The notes under the pieces: model-generated
What the model saw: the letters and a program-made list of their open reading frames with translations, nothing else
Told to the model about the DNA's origin: nothing
Databases searched by the model: none
From: Amycolatopsis nigrescens CSC17Ta-90
Lineage (GTDB): Bacteria > Actinomycetota > Actinomycetes > Mycobacteriales > Pseudonocardiaceae
DNA: 64,000 nucleotides
Assembly (NCBI RefSeq): GCF_000384315.1
Contig: NZ_ARVW01000001.1
Coordinates: 8,167,001 to 8,231,000 of the forward strand
Direction: 5' to 3'
Program-made: the position numbers and the translations under genes
Part shown: positions 43,321 to 52,534 of the stretch, in pieces
Layout of the letters: every line of letters begins with the position of its first letter
Numbering within the stretch: the first letter of the stretch is position 1

Positions 43321-44013
43321 CTACCGCTGGGCCGCGGCGAGCACCTCCCCGAGCACGGCCGGGTCCACGCCCACCAGCGAGCCGCGGAAGATCCGCCGCG
43401 GCCCCGGTGCCACCGGCACGTCGTTGGGCACCACCAGCACCGCACAGCCCGCCGCGGCGGCGGACTCGGCGCCCGGCGGCGAGTCCTCCACCGCAACGGT
43501 GCGCGCCGGGTCCGCGCCCAGCAGCTCGGCGGCCTTGAGATAGGGCCGGGGGTGCGGCTTGTTCAGCCCGTCCACCTCGTCCCCGCACACCGTGACGGCG
43601 AAGAAGTCCCGGCCGATGGTGTTCAGCGCCAGCTCGGTCAGCGATCGTTCGGTCGAGGTCACCAGCGCGGACGGGATACCGGCCGCGCGCACCGCGGCCA
43701 GCGCCTCGGCGGCGCCCGGCCGCCACGGCAGCTCGTCGTCGAACAGGGACGAGGTCCGCTGCCGGATCCAGGCCCCCATCTCGGCGATCGCCTCCGCGGT
43801 GGCCGCGCGGCCGGTCACCTCGAGCAGGTACCTGGCCGTACTGTCCATATTGGACCCGACCAGGGTGGCGCGCTGCTGTTCGTTCAGGCTGCCGCCCAGC
43901 GACTCGGCCGCTTCGTAGAGCGCCACGTCCCAGAGCTTCTCCGAATCGACCAGCGTGCCGTCCATGTCCCACAGCACGGCCACAGGTCCGTCCAAAGCGG
44001 ACGGTTCAGTCAC
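43321..44013 (-). CDS. HAD-superfamily hydrolase
   Basis: About 230 residues from GTG 44013, with AGGAG upstream. HAD motifs: WDMDGTLVDS (nucleophile Asp), LVTSTERSLTEL (Thr/Ser), NKPHPRPYL (Lys) and VEDSPPGAESA (acidic pair), with an alpha-helical cap between motifs 1 and 2. This is the phosphoglucomutase/phosphatase branch (subfamily IA). It likely dephosphorylates a small metabolite. It lies 8 bp downstream of the metH stop and so is the second gene of the metH operon. Confidence 0.88.
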   Translation of the reverse strand: MTEPSALDGPVAVLWDMDGTLVDSEKLWDVALYEAAESLGGSLNEQQRATLVGSNMDSTARYLLEVTGRAATAEAIAEMGAWIRQRTSSLFDDELPWRPGAAEALAAVRAAGIPSALVTSTERSLTELALNTIGRDFFAVTVCGDEVDGLNKPHPRPYLKAAELLGADPARTVAVEDSPPGAESAAAAGCAVLVVPNDVPVAPGPRRIFRGSLVGVDPAVLGEVLAAAQR

Positions 44014-44021
44014 GGAAGCTC

Positions 44022-47000
44022 CTAGGTGTTGAAGTACTTGGCTTCGGGATGGTGGCAGACGATGGCGTCGGTGGACTGCTCCGGATGCAGCTGGAACTCC
44101 TCCGAAAGCTTCACCCCGATCCGCTCCGGCTCCAGCAGGTCCACGATCTTCGCCCGGTCTTCCAGGTTCGGGCAGGCACCATAGCCGAGCGAGAACCGAG
44201 CACCACGGTAGCCGAGCTTGAAGAACTGCTCCACGTCCTCCGGGTCCTCGTCCGCCATCGCCGCGCCGCTGGCGAAGTGCAGCTCCTCGCGCAGCCGCCG
44301 GTGCCAGTACTCGGCGAGCGCCTCGGTCAGCTGCACGCCGAGGCCGTGCACCTCCAGGTAGTCGCGGTAGGCGTCGGCGGCGAACAGGTCGTTCGCGTAG
44401 TCGGCGATCGGCTGGCCCATGGTGACCAGGGTGAGCGGCAGCACGTCCACCTCGCCCGCTTCGAGAGCGAGTTCGCGCGGGCGGTAGAAGTCGGCCAGGC
44501 ACATCCGCCGGTCCCGGCGCTGGCGCGGGAAGGTGAACCTGGTCCGCTCCGGCGCGTCAGGCCGCGCTTCGGTGAGCACGACCAGATCTTCGCCATCTGC
44601 CACGCAGGGGAAGTAGCCGTAGACCACCGCGGCGTGCTGGAGCAGCCCGTCGGTGGCCAGCCGGTCCAGCCAATACCGCAGCCGGGGGCGGCCCTCGGTC
44701 TCCACCAGCTCCTCGTAGGTCGGGCCCTTGCCGCCCTTGGCGCCGCGCAGGCCCCACTGACCCATGAACGTGGCCCGCTCGTCCAGCATGGCCGCGTAGT
44801 CCGCCACCGGCACGCCCTTGACCACCCGGTTGCCCCAGAACGGCGGGGTCGGCAGCGGCACGTCGGTGGCCACATCGGACCGGGCCGGTGGCGGCGCCTG
44901 CGCTTCCTCGGCGGCCTGCTGCTTGGCCTTGCGGGCCTCCGCGATGCGCAGCGAACGCTCCCGGCGTTCCTTGCGCTCGGCGCGCTTGGCCTCCGCCTCC
45001 TGGTCGATGATCGGCGACTCGCCCCGCTTCGCGCCCATGATCGCGTCCATCAGCCGCAGGCCCTCGAACGCGTCCCTGGCGTAGCGGACATCGCCGAGAT
45101 AGACCTCGGTCAGGTCGTTCTCCACATAGGACCGGGTCAGCGCGGCGCCGCCGAGCAGCACCGGCCAGCGGGTGGAGACCCCGCGGGAGTTCATCTCCTC
45201 GAGGTTCTCCTTCATGATCACCGTCGACTTGACCAGCAGCCCGGACATCCCGATGGCGTCCGCGTTGTTCTCCTCGGCGGCGTCCAGGATGGTGGTGATC
45301 GGCTGCTTGATGCCGAGGTTGACCACCTCGTAGCCGTTGTTGGACAGGATGATGTCCACCAGGTTCTTGCCGATGTCGTGCACGTCGCCGCGGACGGTGG
45401 CCAGCACGATCCTGCCCTTGCCGCCGGAGTCGTCCTTCTCCATGTGCGGTTCCAGGTGCGCGACGGCCGCCTTCATCACCTCCGCGGACTGCAGCACGAA
45501 CGGCAGCTGCATCTGCCCGGAGCCGAACAGCTCACCCACCGTCTTCATGCCGGAGAGCAGCGTGTCGTTGATGATCGCCAGCGCCGGCCGGTCCTTCAGC
45601 GCTTCGTCCAGGTCGACGTCCAGCCCGTTGCGGGCGCCGTCCACGATCCGCCGCTCCAGCCGCTCGAACAGCGGCAGCGCGGCCAGCTCCTCGGCCCGCG
45701 ACTCCTTGCTGGACGCCGTGCTGACCCCTTCGAACAGGGCCATCAGCTCCTGCAGCGGGTCGTAGCCCTCGCGCCTGCGGTCGTAGATCAGGTCCAGCGC
45801 GACCGAGCGCTGCTCGTCCGGGATACGGGCCATCGGCAGGATCTTCGAGGCGTGCACGATCGCGGTGTCCAGCCCGGCCTGCACGCACTCGTGCAGGAAG
45901 ACCGAGTTCAGCACCTGCCGCGCGGCCGGGTTCAACCCGAAGGAGACGTTGGACAGGCCGAGCGTGGTCTGCACCTCCGGGTAGCGCTTCTTCAGCTCCC
46001 GGATCGCCTCGACCGTCTCCAGCGCGTCCCGGCGCGACTCCTCCTGACCGGTGGCGACCGTGAAGGTCAGGGTGTCGATGATGATGTCCGAGGTGCGCAG
46101 GCCCCAGTTGCCGGTGATGTCCTCGATCAGCCTGGACGCGATCGCCACCTTGTGCTCGGCGGTGCGCGCCTGGCCTTCCTCGTCGATGGTCAGCGCCACC
46201 ACCGCGGCGCCGAACTCCTGCACCATGGCCATGACCTTCTGGAACCGGGACTCCGGGCCGTCGCCGTCCTCGTAGTTCACCGAGTTCACCGCGCACCGGC
46301 CACCGAGCCGCTCCAGGCCGGCCTGGAGCACCGCCACCTCGGTGGAGTCGAGCATGATCGGCAGGGTGGACGCGGTGGCCAGCCGTCCGGCCACCTCGGC
46401 CATGTCGGCCGCACCGTCCCGGCCCACGTAGTCCACGCAGACGTCGAGCATGTGCGCGCCGTCGCGGGTCTGGTCGCGGGCGATCTCGACGCAGTCGTCG
46501 AGCCTGCCCTCCAGCATCGCCTCGCGGAAGGCTTTCGAGCCGTTGGCGTTGGTCCGCTCGCCGATCATCAGCACGGTGGCGTCCTGTTTGAACGGCACCG
46601 CCTGGTACAGCGACGAGACCCCTGGCTCCGGACGCGGCCTGCGCGCCCCCGGCTGCAGGTCCGCCACCGTCTCGGCGAGCAGCCGGATGTGCTCGTCGGT
46701 GGTCCCGCAACAGCCGCCGACCAGCCCGACACCGAAGTCCCGGACGAAACCGGACAGCGCTTCGGCCAGCCCTTCCGGGCCGAGCGGGTACACCGCGCCG
46801 TTCGGCCCGAGCTCGGGCAGCCCGGCGTTGGGCATCACCGACAACGGCACCCTGGCGTGCTTGGACAGCTGGCGCAGGTGCTCGCTCATCTCGGCGGGCC
46901 CGGTCGCGCAGTTCATCCCGATCAGATCGATTCCCAGCGGCTCCAGCGCGGCCAGCGCGGCGGCAACCTCGGTGCCGAGCAGCATGGTGCCGGTGGTCTC

Positions 47001-47588
47001 CACGGTGATCGACGCGATCACCGGCACCCGGCGGCCCTCGGCGGCCATGGCGCGGTGCGCGGCGACGATCGAGGCCTTGGTCTGCAGAATGTCCTGAGTG
47101 GTCTCCACCAGCACCGCGTCCACACCGCCCACGAGCAGGCCGCGGACCTCTTCCACGTACGCGTCGCGAAGCTGGGAGTAGGGCGCGTGGCCCAGGGTGG
47201 GCAACTTGGTGCCGGGGCCGACCGAGCCCAGCACGAACCTCGGCCGGTCCGAAGTGGAGAACTCGTCCGCGACCTCGCGGGCGAGCCTGGCGCCGATCTC
47301 AGAAAGTTCGAAAATCCGGTCTTCTATGTCATATTCGGCGAAGTTCGCGAAGTTGCAGCCAAAGGTGTTGGTCTCCACCGCGTCCGCGCCGGCCGCCAGG
47401 TAGCCACGGTGCACCCCGCGCACCACGTCCGGCCTGGTTACGTTGAGAATCTCGTTGCAGCCCTCGAGGCCGGAGAAGTCGTCCAAGGTCAGGTCGTGTG
47501 CCTGTAACGCTGTACCCATCGCCCCATCGGCGACCACAACACGCGAACCAAGGGCGTCGAGCAGCGGCGATGAAAGATGCTGTGGCAT
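44022..47588 (-). CDS. metH: Cobalamin-dependent methionine synthase
   Basis: About 1188 residues. The start ATG 47588 has GGGAGAC upstream; the frame extends far upstream only as a shadow of the divergent gene. Homocysteine domain with zinc ligands (MNCATGP; GLVGGCCGTTDEH), folate-binding domain (MIGERTNANGSKAF), cobalamin domain with GDVHDIGKN (His at about residue 735 that ligates cobalt), and the C-terminal reactivation domain (HPEAKYFNT at the end). It makes methionine from homocysteine and 5-methyl-tetrahydrofolate. No cobalamin riboswitch fits in the 51 bp before it. Confidence 0.96.
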   Translation of the reverse strand: MPQHLSSPLLDALGSRVVVADGAMGTALQAHDLTLDDFSGLEGCNEILNVTRPDVVRGVHRGYLAAGADAVETNTFGCNFANFAEYDIEDRIFELSEIGARLAREVADEFSTSDRPRFVLGSVGPGTKLPTLGHAPYSQLRDAYVEEVRGLLVGGVDAVLVETTQDILQTKASIVAAHRAMAAEGRRVPVIASITVETTGTMLLGTEVAAALAALEPLGIDLIGMNCATGPAEMSEHLRQLSKHARVPLSVMPNAGLPELGPNGAVYPLGPEGLAEALSGFVRDFGVGLVGGCCGTTDEHIRLLAETVADLQPGARRPRPEPGVSSLYQAVPFKQDATVLMIGERTNANGSKAFREAMLEGRLDDCVEIARDQTRDGAHMLDVCVDYVGRDGAADMAEVAGRLATASTLPIMLDSTEVAVLQAGLERLGGRCAVNSVNYEDGDGPESRFQKVMAMVQEFGAAVVALTIDEEGQARTAEHKVAIASRLIEDITGNWGLRTSDIIIDTLTFTVATGQEESRRDALETVEAIRELKKRYPEVQTTLGLSNVSFGLNPAARQVLNSVFLHECVQAGLDTAIVHASKILPMARIPDEQRSVALDLIYDRRREGYDPLQELMALFEGVSTASSKESRAEELAALPLFERLERRIVDGARNGLDVDLDEALKDRPALAIINDTLLSGMKTVGELFGSGQMQLPFVLQSAEVMKAAVAHLEPHMEKDDSGGKGRIVLATVRGDVHDIGKNLVDIILSNNGYEVVNLGIKQPITTILDAAEENNADAIGMSGLLVKSTVIMKENLEEMNSRGVSTRWPVLLGGAALTRSYVENDLTEVYLGDVRYARDAFEGLRLMDAIMGAKRGESPIIDQEAEAKRAERKERRERSLRIAEARKAKQQAAEEAQAPPPARSDVATDVPLPTPPFWGNRVVKGVPVADYAAMLDERATFMGQWGLRGAKGGKGPTYEELVETEGRPRLRYWLDRLATDGLLQHAAVVYGYFPCVADGEDLVVLTEARPDAPERTRFTFPRQRRDRRMCLADFYRPRELALEAGEVDVLPLTLVTMGQPIADYANDLFAADAYRDYLEVHGLGVQLTEALAEYWHRRLREELHFASGAAMADEDPEDVEQFFKLGYRGARFSLGYGACPNLEDRAKIVDLLEPERIGVKLSEEFQLHPEQSTDAIVCHHPEAKYFNT

Positions 47589-47639
47589 GTCTCCCAGGCT
47601 ACGGTCTCCGGCTAGGGGAACGGGTCGTAGGCTGGTCAG

Positions 47640-48542
47640 GTGAGTGAGCCCGCCGACGACAAGCAGCAACCCGACACACCGCAGCAGGACGAGGCGGAGT
47701 CGCCGCAACCGGTCATGGTGGTGGCCTTCGAAGGGTGGAACGACGCAGGTGACGCGGCCAGTACGGCCATCGAGCACCTCCAGCTGAGCTGGGACGCGAA
47801 ACCGCTCGCGGAGCTCGGCCCCGACGACTACTACGACTTTCAGGTGAGTCGCCCGAGCGTCCGCATGGTGGACGGGGTAACCCGCAGAGTGGAATGGCCG
47901 ACCACCAGACTTGCCGTCTGCCGCCCCGACGGCTATACGCGCGACGTCGTGCTGGTCCAGGGCCCCGAGCCCAACATGCGCTGGCGTGCCTTCTGCGCGG
48001 AGCTGCTGGAGCACATCGAAGACCTCGGGGTGTCCACCGTGGTCACCCTCGGCGCGCTGCTGGCGGACACTCCGCACACCCGGCCCGTCCCGGTGACCGG
48101 CACCGCCTACGACGCCGAAGCCGCCAACCGGTTCGGCCTGGAGCGAAACCGCTACCAGGGCCCCACCGGCATCGTCGGCGTGCTGCAGGACTTCTGCGTG
48201 CAGGCCGGCATCCCGGCGGTGTCCATCTGGGCCGCGGTGCCGCACTACGTGTCGCACCCGCCGTCGCCGAAGGCCACCCTGGCGCTGCTGCACAAGCTCG
48301 AGGACGTGCTGGACGTGGAGATCCCGCTCGGCGCGCTGCCCGAGCAGTCCGAGGAATGGCAGCAGACCGTCTCCGAGATGGCCGACGAGGACGAGGAGAT
48401 CAGCGACTACGTGCGCTCGCTCGAGGAGCGCGGCGACGCGGAAACCGAGATCACCCTGGACGAGGCCAGCGGCGACAAGATCGCCGCCGAGTTCGAGCGA
48501 TATCTGCGACGGCGGCGCCCCGGGCAGGACGGACCCCGGTGA
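47640..48542 (+). CDS. PAC2-family protein
   Basis: 300 residues from GTG 47640. The PAC2 core is visible (PVMVVAFEGWNDAGDAASTAIEHLQ; VVLVQGPEPNMRWRAFCAELLEHIEDLGVSTVVTLGALLADTPHTRPV; ... GIVGVLQDFCVQAGIPAVSIWAAVPHYV). The C-terminal part is acidic (EDEEISDYVRSLEERGDAETE). The family is named after a eukaryotic proteasome assembly chaperone, but in actinobacteria its role is unproven. The gene is divergent from metH, with 51 bp for both promoters, as in M. tuberculosis (Rv2125). Confidence 0.88.
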   Translation: MSEPADDKQQPDTPQQDEAESPQPVMVVAFEGWNDAGDAASTAIEHLQLSWDAKPLAELGPDDYYDFQVSRPSVRMVDGVTRRVEWPTTRLAVCRPDGYTRDVVLVQGPEPNMRWRAFCAELLEHIEDLGVSTVVTLGALLADTPHTRPVPVTGTAYDAEAANRFGLERNRYQGPTGIVGVLQDFCVQAGIPAVSIWAAVPHYVSHPPSPKATLALLHKLEDVLDVEIPLGALPEQSEEWQQTVSEMADEDEEISDYVRSLEERGDAETEITLDEASGDKIAAEFERYLRRRRPGQDGPR

Positions 48543-48552
48543 GCCGGCGCCG

Positions 48553-49674
48553 TTGACCGGGCGACTGCCGGCCGCGGCGCTCCACGTAGGCGCCATGCTC
48601 GGCCCGTTCGGCGGTGGCGTGGTCGCGGCCATCCTGACCGAGCTGGGCACGGGCTTCGGCGTGTCCCCGGCCGCCGCGTCCTCCTCGCTGACCGCCTACC
48701 TGCTCCCGTTCGCCCTGCTCATGCTGGTCTCCGGGACGATCGGCGAAAGGTGGGGCGCGAACCGCTGCATCCGGCTGGCCTACCTGCTGTTCCTGGCCGC
48801 GTCGCTGCTGTCGGCGGCCGCGCCCTGGTTCTGGCTGTTCCAGCTCGGCCGCGGGCTGCAGGGCGCGGCCAACGCGTTCACCACCCCGCTGCTACTGGCC
48901 GGGCTGGCCACGATCACCCCGAAAGCTCGACTCGGCCGCGCGCTCGGCCTGTTCGGCGCGATGCAGGCGCTCGGCCAGACCTCCGCGCCGCTGCTCGGTG
49001 GCCTGGCCGCGGAGGTCAACTGGCGCTGGGCGTTCGTCGGCCCGGCGGTGGTCGCGGCCGTGCTGGCGGCCTGCCCGCTGCCGCCCGACCGGTCCCCCGC
49101 GTCCGCCGAGCCCGCCAGGTTGCGTGCGGCGTGGCGGTGGGCGGTGCTCCGGCCCGGCCTGATCGCGCTCGCCGGCTGGGCCTGCCTCGCCGGGCTGTCG
49201 TTCCTGGTCGCCTTCCGGCTGGAGGACGCCTTCGCGGCCAGCTCCGGTCCCCGCGGGCTGGTGCTCACCGGCTACGGCGTGGCCGGGTTCCTCACCGCCC
49301 GGCTGGTCGGCGGGCTGGCGGACCGGTTCGGCGCGGCCACGTCGACTCTGCTCGGCCTGGCGGGTGGCGCGCTCGTGCTGGCCGCGATCGGGCTGGTCGA
49401 CTCGTTCCCGTTGATCGCGGTGGCCTGGGCGCTGGCCGGGATCTGCGCGCAGCTGATCATCGTCGGGGTGAACGCGACCGTGCTCGCGGACGGGCCGCAC
49501 GGACGCGGCGGCGCGATCTCGGTGGTGCAGGCCCTGCGCTTCCTCGGCATGGCGGCCGCACCGGCCGCCTTCACCGGCATCTACCACCAGAGCGCCGCGC
49601 TGGGCTTCCTGCTGCCCGCGGGCCTGCTCCTGCTGGCCATCCTGCTGCTCCGGCCGAGCCGGGCACCCGCCTAG
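48553..49674 (+). CDS. MFS transporter
   Basis: 373 residues from a TTG at 48553; an ATG at 48595 is an alternative. About 12 hydrophobic segments, with the loop-2/3 signature GTIGERWGANRCI and the repeated half GLADRFGAAT. It belongs to the drug-efflux/sugar-type MFS without a clear substrate. It follows the PAC2 gene by 10 bp in the same direction. Its stop overlaps the convergent metallophosphoesterase in a CTAG. Confidence 0.8.
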   Translation: MTGRLPAAALHVGAMLGPFGGGVVAAILTELGTGFGVSPAAASSSLTAYLLPFALLMLVSGTIGERWGANRCIRLAYLLFLAASLLSAAAPWFWLFQLGRGLQGAANAFTTPLLLAGLATITPKARLGRALGLFGAMQALGQTSAPLLGGLAAEVNWRWAFVGPAVVAAVLAACPLPPDRSPASAEPARLRAAWRWAVLRPGLIALAGWACLAGLSFLVAFRLEDAFAASSGPRGLVLTGYGVAGFLTARLVGGLADRFGAATSTLLGLAGGALVLAAIGLVDSFPLIAVAWALAGICAQLIIVGVNATVLADGPHGRGGAISVVQALRFLGMAAAPAAFTGIYHQSAALGFLLPAGLLLLAILLLRPSRAPA

Positions 49675-50513
49675 AGCAGCCGTCGGATCGGCACCGGCCC
49701 GCGGGCGCGCTTGCGCCATTCCCGGGGGTAGCCGAGCGAGACCTCTTCGAAGCGCACGTCGTCCGCGTACGTGGTGCGTGGGATGTGCAGGTGCCCGTAG
49801 ACCGCGATCTCCGCGCGGTAGCGCAGGTGCCAGTCCCCGGTTTCGCTGGTTCCGCACCAGAGCGCGAACTCCGGCCAGTACAGCGGCGCGGTCGGGTGCC
49901 GGTGCAGCGGCCAGTGCGACATCAGGATGGTCCGGTGGTCGTCCGGGATCGCGGCCAGCCGCTGCTCGGTGACCTTCAGCCGGTGCGCGCACCACTCCTG
50001 CCTGCTGGGGTACGGGTCGGGGTGCAGGAAGTACTCGTCGGTGCAGACCACCCCGGCTTCCTTGGCCTGCTCCAGCGCCTGCTCCACGGAGACCTGCTCG
50101 GCCTGCGGCGTGCGCCAGCTGTAGTCGTAGAGCAGGAACAGCGGCGCGATGGTCAGCGGCTTCTCGGCGTACGGCCACACGACGAACTCGTCCTCGGGGG
50201 TGTGCACGCCGATCTCACGGCAGCGGGCGACCAGGTGCTGGTAGCGGGCCTCGCCGTGCAGCTGGACCTCGTCCTTCGGCGTGGTCCACAGCTCGTGGTT
50301 GCCCGGCACCCAGAACACCTCGGCGAACCGCTCGCGCAGCAGGGTCAGGGTGGCCACCACCGCGGACACCCGTTCCGCCACGTCCCCGACGACCAGCAGC
50401 CAGTCCTCCGGGGAGTCCGGTTCGATCGTCTCCACGATCGGGAGGTTGCCGTCATGGGTGACGTGCAGGTCGCTGGTCGCATAGAGGTGAGGCACGCCCT
50501 CCACCGTAACCAT
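49671..50513 (-). CDS. Metallophosphoesterase
   Basis: About 280 residues from ATG 50513; a GTG at 50522 or the GTG at 50495 behind GGAGG are alternatives. Motifs: SDLHVTH (Asp, His), VVGDVAE (Asp), PGNHELW (Asn, His), ILMSHWPL (His) and YGHLHIPRT (His). This is the Rv2795c-like family, where the gene sits next to pptT; no pptT is present here. Two-metal phosphodiesterase activity is expected. Its 5' end overlaps the 3' end of the upstream MFS gene. Confidence 0.88.
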   Translation of the reverse strand: MVTVEGVPHLYATSDLHVTHDGNLPIVETIEPDSPEDWLLVVGDVAERVSAVVATLTLLRERFAEVFWVPGNHELWTTPKDEVQLHGEARYQHLVARCREIGVHTPEDEFVVWPYAEKPLTIAPLFLLYDYSWRTPQAEQVSVEQALEQAKEAGVVCTDEYFLHPDPYPSRQEWCAHRLKVTEQRLAAIPDDHRTILMSHWPLHRHPTAPLYWPEFALWCGTSETGDWHLRYRAEIAVYGHLHIPRTTYADDVRFEEVSLGYPREWRKRARGPVPIRRLL

Positions 50514-51735
50514 CGCCGGCACGGACGGGTTTCAGCATGCCGAGCACCAGCACGCCGGCCAGCACGTGCAGCACGGCCTGTGCATCGAGCAACGGCCACA
50601 ACCCGGTCCAGCCCACCAGCAGCCCGGCCAGCTGCATGCCGAGCGCCTGGAAACCAGCCATCCCGGCGAAGGCGGTACTGAGCACCCGGCCGAGCAGGTC
50701 CGGCCCGGTCGCGGCCTGCATCACGGCGAGCTGCCCCGCGCCGACCACGGTGCCCGGCGCACCGTTCACCGCGAAGAAGACCGCGAAGACCCCGATCGCG
50801 GTGGTGACGTGGGCGGTGTTCCACGTCAACGCGCTCAGCAGGCCCAGCGCCACCGCACCCCAGCCGAGCAGCACGGCCGGCGGCACCCGGCGCGCCACCA
50901 TCGCCAGCGCGAACCCCGCGACCAGACCACCGATCGCCTGAATCCCCCGCAGCAGCCCGATTTCCGGCTCCCCGCCGCCGAGGGTTTTCAGTACGAAGAG
51001 CACGAACAGGACCAGGAACATGCCCTGCGCCACCGACATCAGCGCCACCGCGAACGCGGTCACCCGCAGGGTCCGGTTGTGCCGGACCTCGGCCACACCG
51101 GCCAACCATTCCCGCAGCATCGACCGCCGCACCGGCACGGCCACCGATCGAACCACTGGCCGAACAACTGTCGCCGTCCTGAACCGACGCAGCAGCAACG
51201 CCGCCGACACCAGCAGCACGCCAAGGTAGGCGGCCACCACCCCGCCGAGGCCGGCCAGTCCGAGCAGCAGTCCGCCCGCCGAGCTGCCGGCCAGCCTTGC
51301 CAGGCTGTTGGTCACGCTCAACAGGCCATTCGCCGCGGTCAGCTCGTGGTGGTCGACGAGTTCGGGCACCAGTGCGTTGCGCGCCGGCTCGAACAGCGAA
51401 GCCAGCCCCGCCTGCGCGGCCTGCACCGAGTAGACCAGCACGATCTCGCCCGACCCGCCCGCCAGCAGCAGCGGCAGGGCCACCACGGCCTGCCCGGCGC
51501 AGACCACGGCCAGCACGACCCGGCGGTTCCAGCGGTCGGCGAGCACTCCGGCGACCGGGCTGAGCAGCACCGCCGGCACCAGCCCCAGCACCATCCCCGT
51601 CGCGGTGGACGCGGCCGAGCCGGTGAGCTGGTAGAGGTACACCGGCAGCGCGACCTGAAGCATCCATTCCGCGCTCTCCGAAAAGAACGCCGCCGCCCAC
51701 AACCTGGCGAACGCCGCCCGGCGCAGCAGTCCCAT
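50452..51735 (-). CDS. MFS transporter of an ArsR-controlled efflux unit
   Basis: 427 residues, about 12 membrane helices. LLSPVAGVLADRWNRRVVLAV is the loop signature of EntS-like drug efflux proteins. Its ATG overlaps the last base of the ArsR stop (TGATG), so the two are translated together. The C-terminus overlaps the metallophosphoesterase start region by about 60 bp. It probably exports a toxic compound that releases the ArsR neighbour from DNA; the compound is unknown. Confidence 0.83.
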   Translation of the reverse strand: MGLLRRAAFARLWAAAFFSESAEWMLQVALPVYLYQLTGSAASTATGMVLGLVPAVLLSPVAGVLADRWNRRVVLAVVCAGQAVVALPLLLAGGSGEIVLVYSVQAAQAGLASLFEPARNALVPELVDHHELTAANGLLSVTNSLARLAGSSAGGLLLGLAGLGGVVAAYLGVLLVSAALLLRRFRTATVVRPVVRSVAVPVRRSMLREWLAGVAEVRHNRTLRVTAFAVALMSVAQGMFLVLFVLFVLKTLGGGEPEIGLLRGIQAIGGLVAGFALAMVARRVPPAVLLGWGAVALGLLSALTWNTAHVTTAIGVFAVFFAVNGAPGTVVGAGQLAVMQAATGPDLLGRVLSTAFAGMAGFQALGMQLAGLLVGWTGLWPLLDAQAVLHVLAGVLVLGMLKPVRAGDGYGGGRASPLCDQRPARHP

Positions 51736-52322
51736 CAGGAACTCGGCTTGCCGTCGGCCTCAACCCGCCGGAAGGCGCGGAAACCGACATGGGCGGGGCG
51801 CGCGTCCGGCGGCGTGTCGGTGCGGATCATCCGCACGTACGGACGCATCAGGGCGTCCACCTTCGCCACCAGCTCGGCCAGCTCGCTCGCGGTGACCTGC
51901 AGCGCGTACGAGTTGAAGCCGGCGGCATCGCGCCACTCCGGGGCCAGCTCCGCCGCCGTGTCCAGGTACCGCTGGGCGAGCAGCTGTTCTTCGGCGAAGA
52001 GGGTGCCGGCCACCGCGAGCTGGGCCGCCTGCACCGCCGGATCCGGGTCGGAGACGCCGAGGTCCAGCCCGACCTGACCGGCGCGCCACGGCCGTTCCCG
52101 GCCGTCCGTCCCCTCCACCCGTTCCACCAGTCCGTACTGCGCGAGCTGCCGGAGGTGCCAGCTGCAGTTCGACGCCGAGGACTCCACTGCCTCCGCGCAT
52201 TCACTTGCCGTTCTCGGGCCCACCGAGGTCAGGTAGCTCAGCAGGCCGGCACGCAGCGGATGGGCCAGCGCGCGCATCAGCTCGGCGTCCCGCACCCGTC
52301 TCCGCGGGGGCAGCTCGTCCAT
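51735..52322 (-). CDS. ArsR-type regulator of the MFS efflux gene
   Basis: 195 residues. The winged HTH is at the N-terminus (AELMRALAHPLRAGLLSYLTSVGPRTASECAEAVESSASNCSWHLRQLAQYGLVERV), the fold of ArsR regulators with a C-terminal extension of about 110 residues. No Cys-based metal motif is visible, so a small organic ligand is more likely. The ribosome site is GAGG before the ATG at 52322. A palindromic cluster at 52346-52364 stands immediately upstream and is probably its operator. Confidence 0.83.
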   Translation of the reverse strand: MDELPPRRRVRDAELMRALAHPLRAGLLSYLTSVGPRTASECAEAVESSASNCSWHLRQLAQYGLVERVEGTDGRERPWRAGQVGLDLGVSDPDPAVQAAQLAVAGTLFAEEQLLAQRYLDTAAELAPEWRDAAGFNSYALQVTASELAELVAKVDALMRPYVRMIRTDTPPDARPAHVGFRAFRRVEADGKPSS

Positions 52323-52345
52323 CCGACCTCATTTCTGAAGGAGTT

Positions 52346-52364
52346 CTTTCGAAAGGGTCCTTTC
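52346..52364. promoter_or_regulatory. Overlapping palindromes upstream of the ArsR gene (probable operator)
   Basis: CTTTCGAAAG (52346-52355, perfect) overlaps GAAAGG-GT-CCTTTC (52351-52364, perfect 6-bp arms). They lie 24-42 bp upstream of the ArsR ATG and about 40 bp from the -35 of the divergent ABC-F promoter, so one repressor could affect both directions. Confidence 0.5.
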
Positions 52365-52402
52365 AGAGTTGCACCAAGTTCTCCGGCCGTCAAGAAAAGG
52401 GA

Positions 52403-52433
52403 TTGACTAACACGACTCTGGTTGCGTTAGACT
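52403..52433 (+). promoter_or_regulatory. Candidate promoter of the ABC-F gene
   Basis: TTGACT (52403-52408) and TAGACT (52428-52433) with a 19-bp spacer. The implied start of transcription is near 52440, immediately before the ATG of the 3-codon leader ORF. The spacer is a little long for a sigma-70-type promoter. Confidence 0.45.
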
Positions 52434-52442
52434 GGCCGCACT

Positions 52443-52454
52443 ATGAGGAACTGA
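52443..52454 (+). CDS. Leaderless 3-codon upstream ORF (MRN) before the ABC-F gene
   Basis: ATG AGG AAC TGA, beginning about 3 nt after the inferred transcription start and about 100 nt ahead of the ABC-F ATG. Ribosome-mediated attenuation with very short leader ORFs is established for several antibiotic-resistance ABC-F genes, so this ORF is a candidate stalling site. Four codons alone could be chance. Confidence 0.4.
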   Translation: MRN

Positions 52455-52500
52455 ACCGCGCCCCACCCGCGTCCGAGGCAGTGACGGTCGAGCATCGGCT

Positions 52501-52534
52501 CCCGCGCGAACGCCCGGCGGGTTTCCTTTTTCTC
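52501..52534 (+). terminator. Candidate attenuator in the ABC-F leader
   Basis: CCCGC (52501-52505) pairs with GCGGG (52517-52521) and is followed by a T-rich run with eight T in thirteen bases (52522-52534), unusual in this genome. An alternative pairing uses ACCCGC at 52465-52470 with GCGGGT at 52517-52522; a ribosome stalled at the leader ORF would cover the first arm. It lies about 25 bp before the ABC-F start. Confidence 0.45.

Noticed and set aside
44049..47507. Very long plus-strand open frame opposite metH
   Set aside because: It lies wholly antisense to metH, a gene with all catalytic motifs. The translation is rich in Arg, His, Gln and Gly with no domain, the usual shadow in high-GC DNA.
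47589..47639. Cobalamin riboswitch upstream of metH
   Set aside because: Only 51 bp separate metH from the divergent PAC2 gene; a cobalamin riboswitch is far longer and no B12 box was seen.
47640..48542. PAC2 gene as a proteasome assembly factor
   Set aside because: The name comes from a eukaryotic protein. The gene is far from prcAB and no evidence in the sequence ties it to proteasome assembly.
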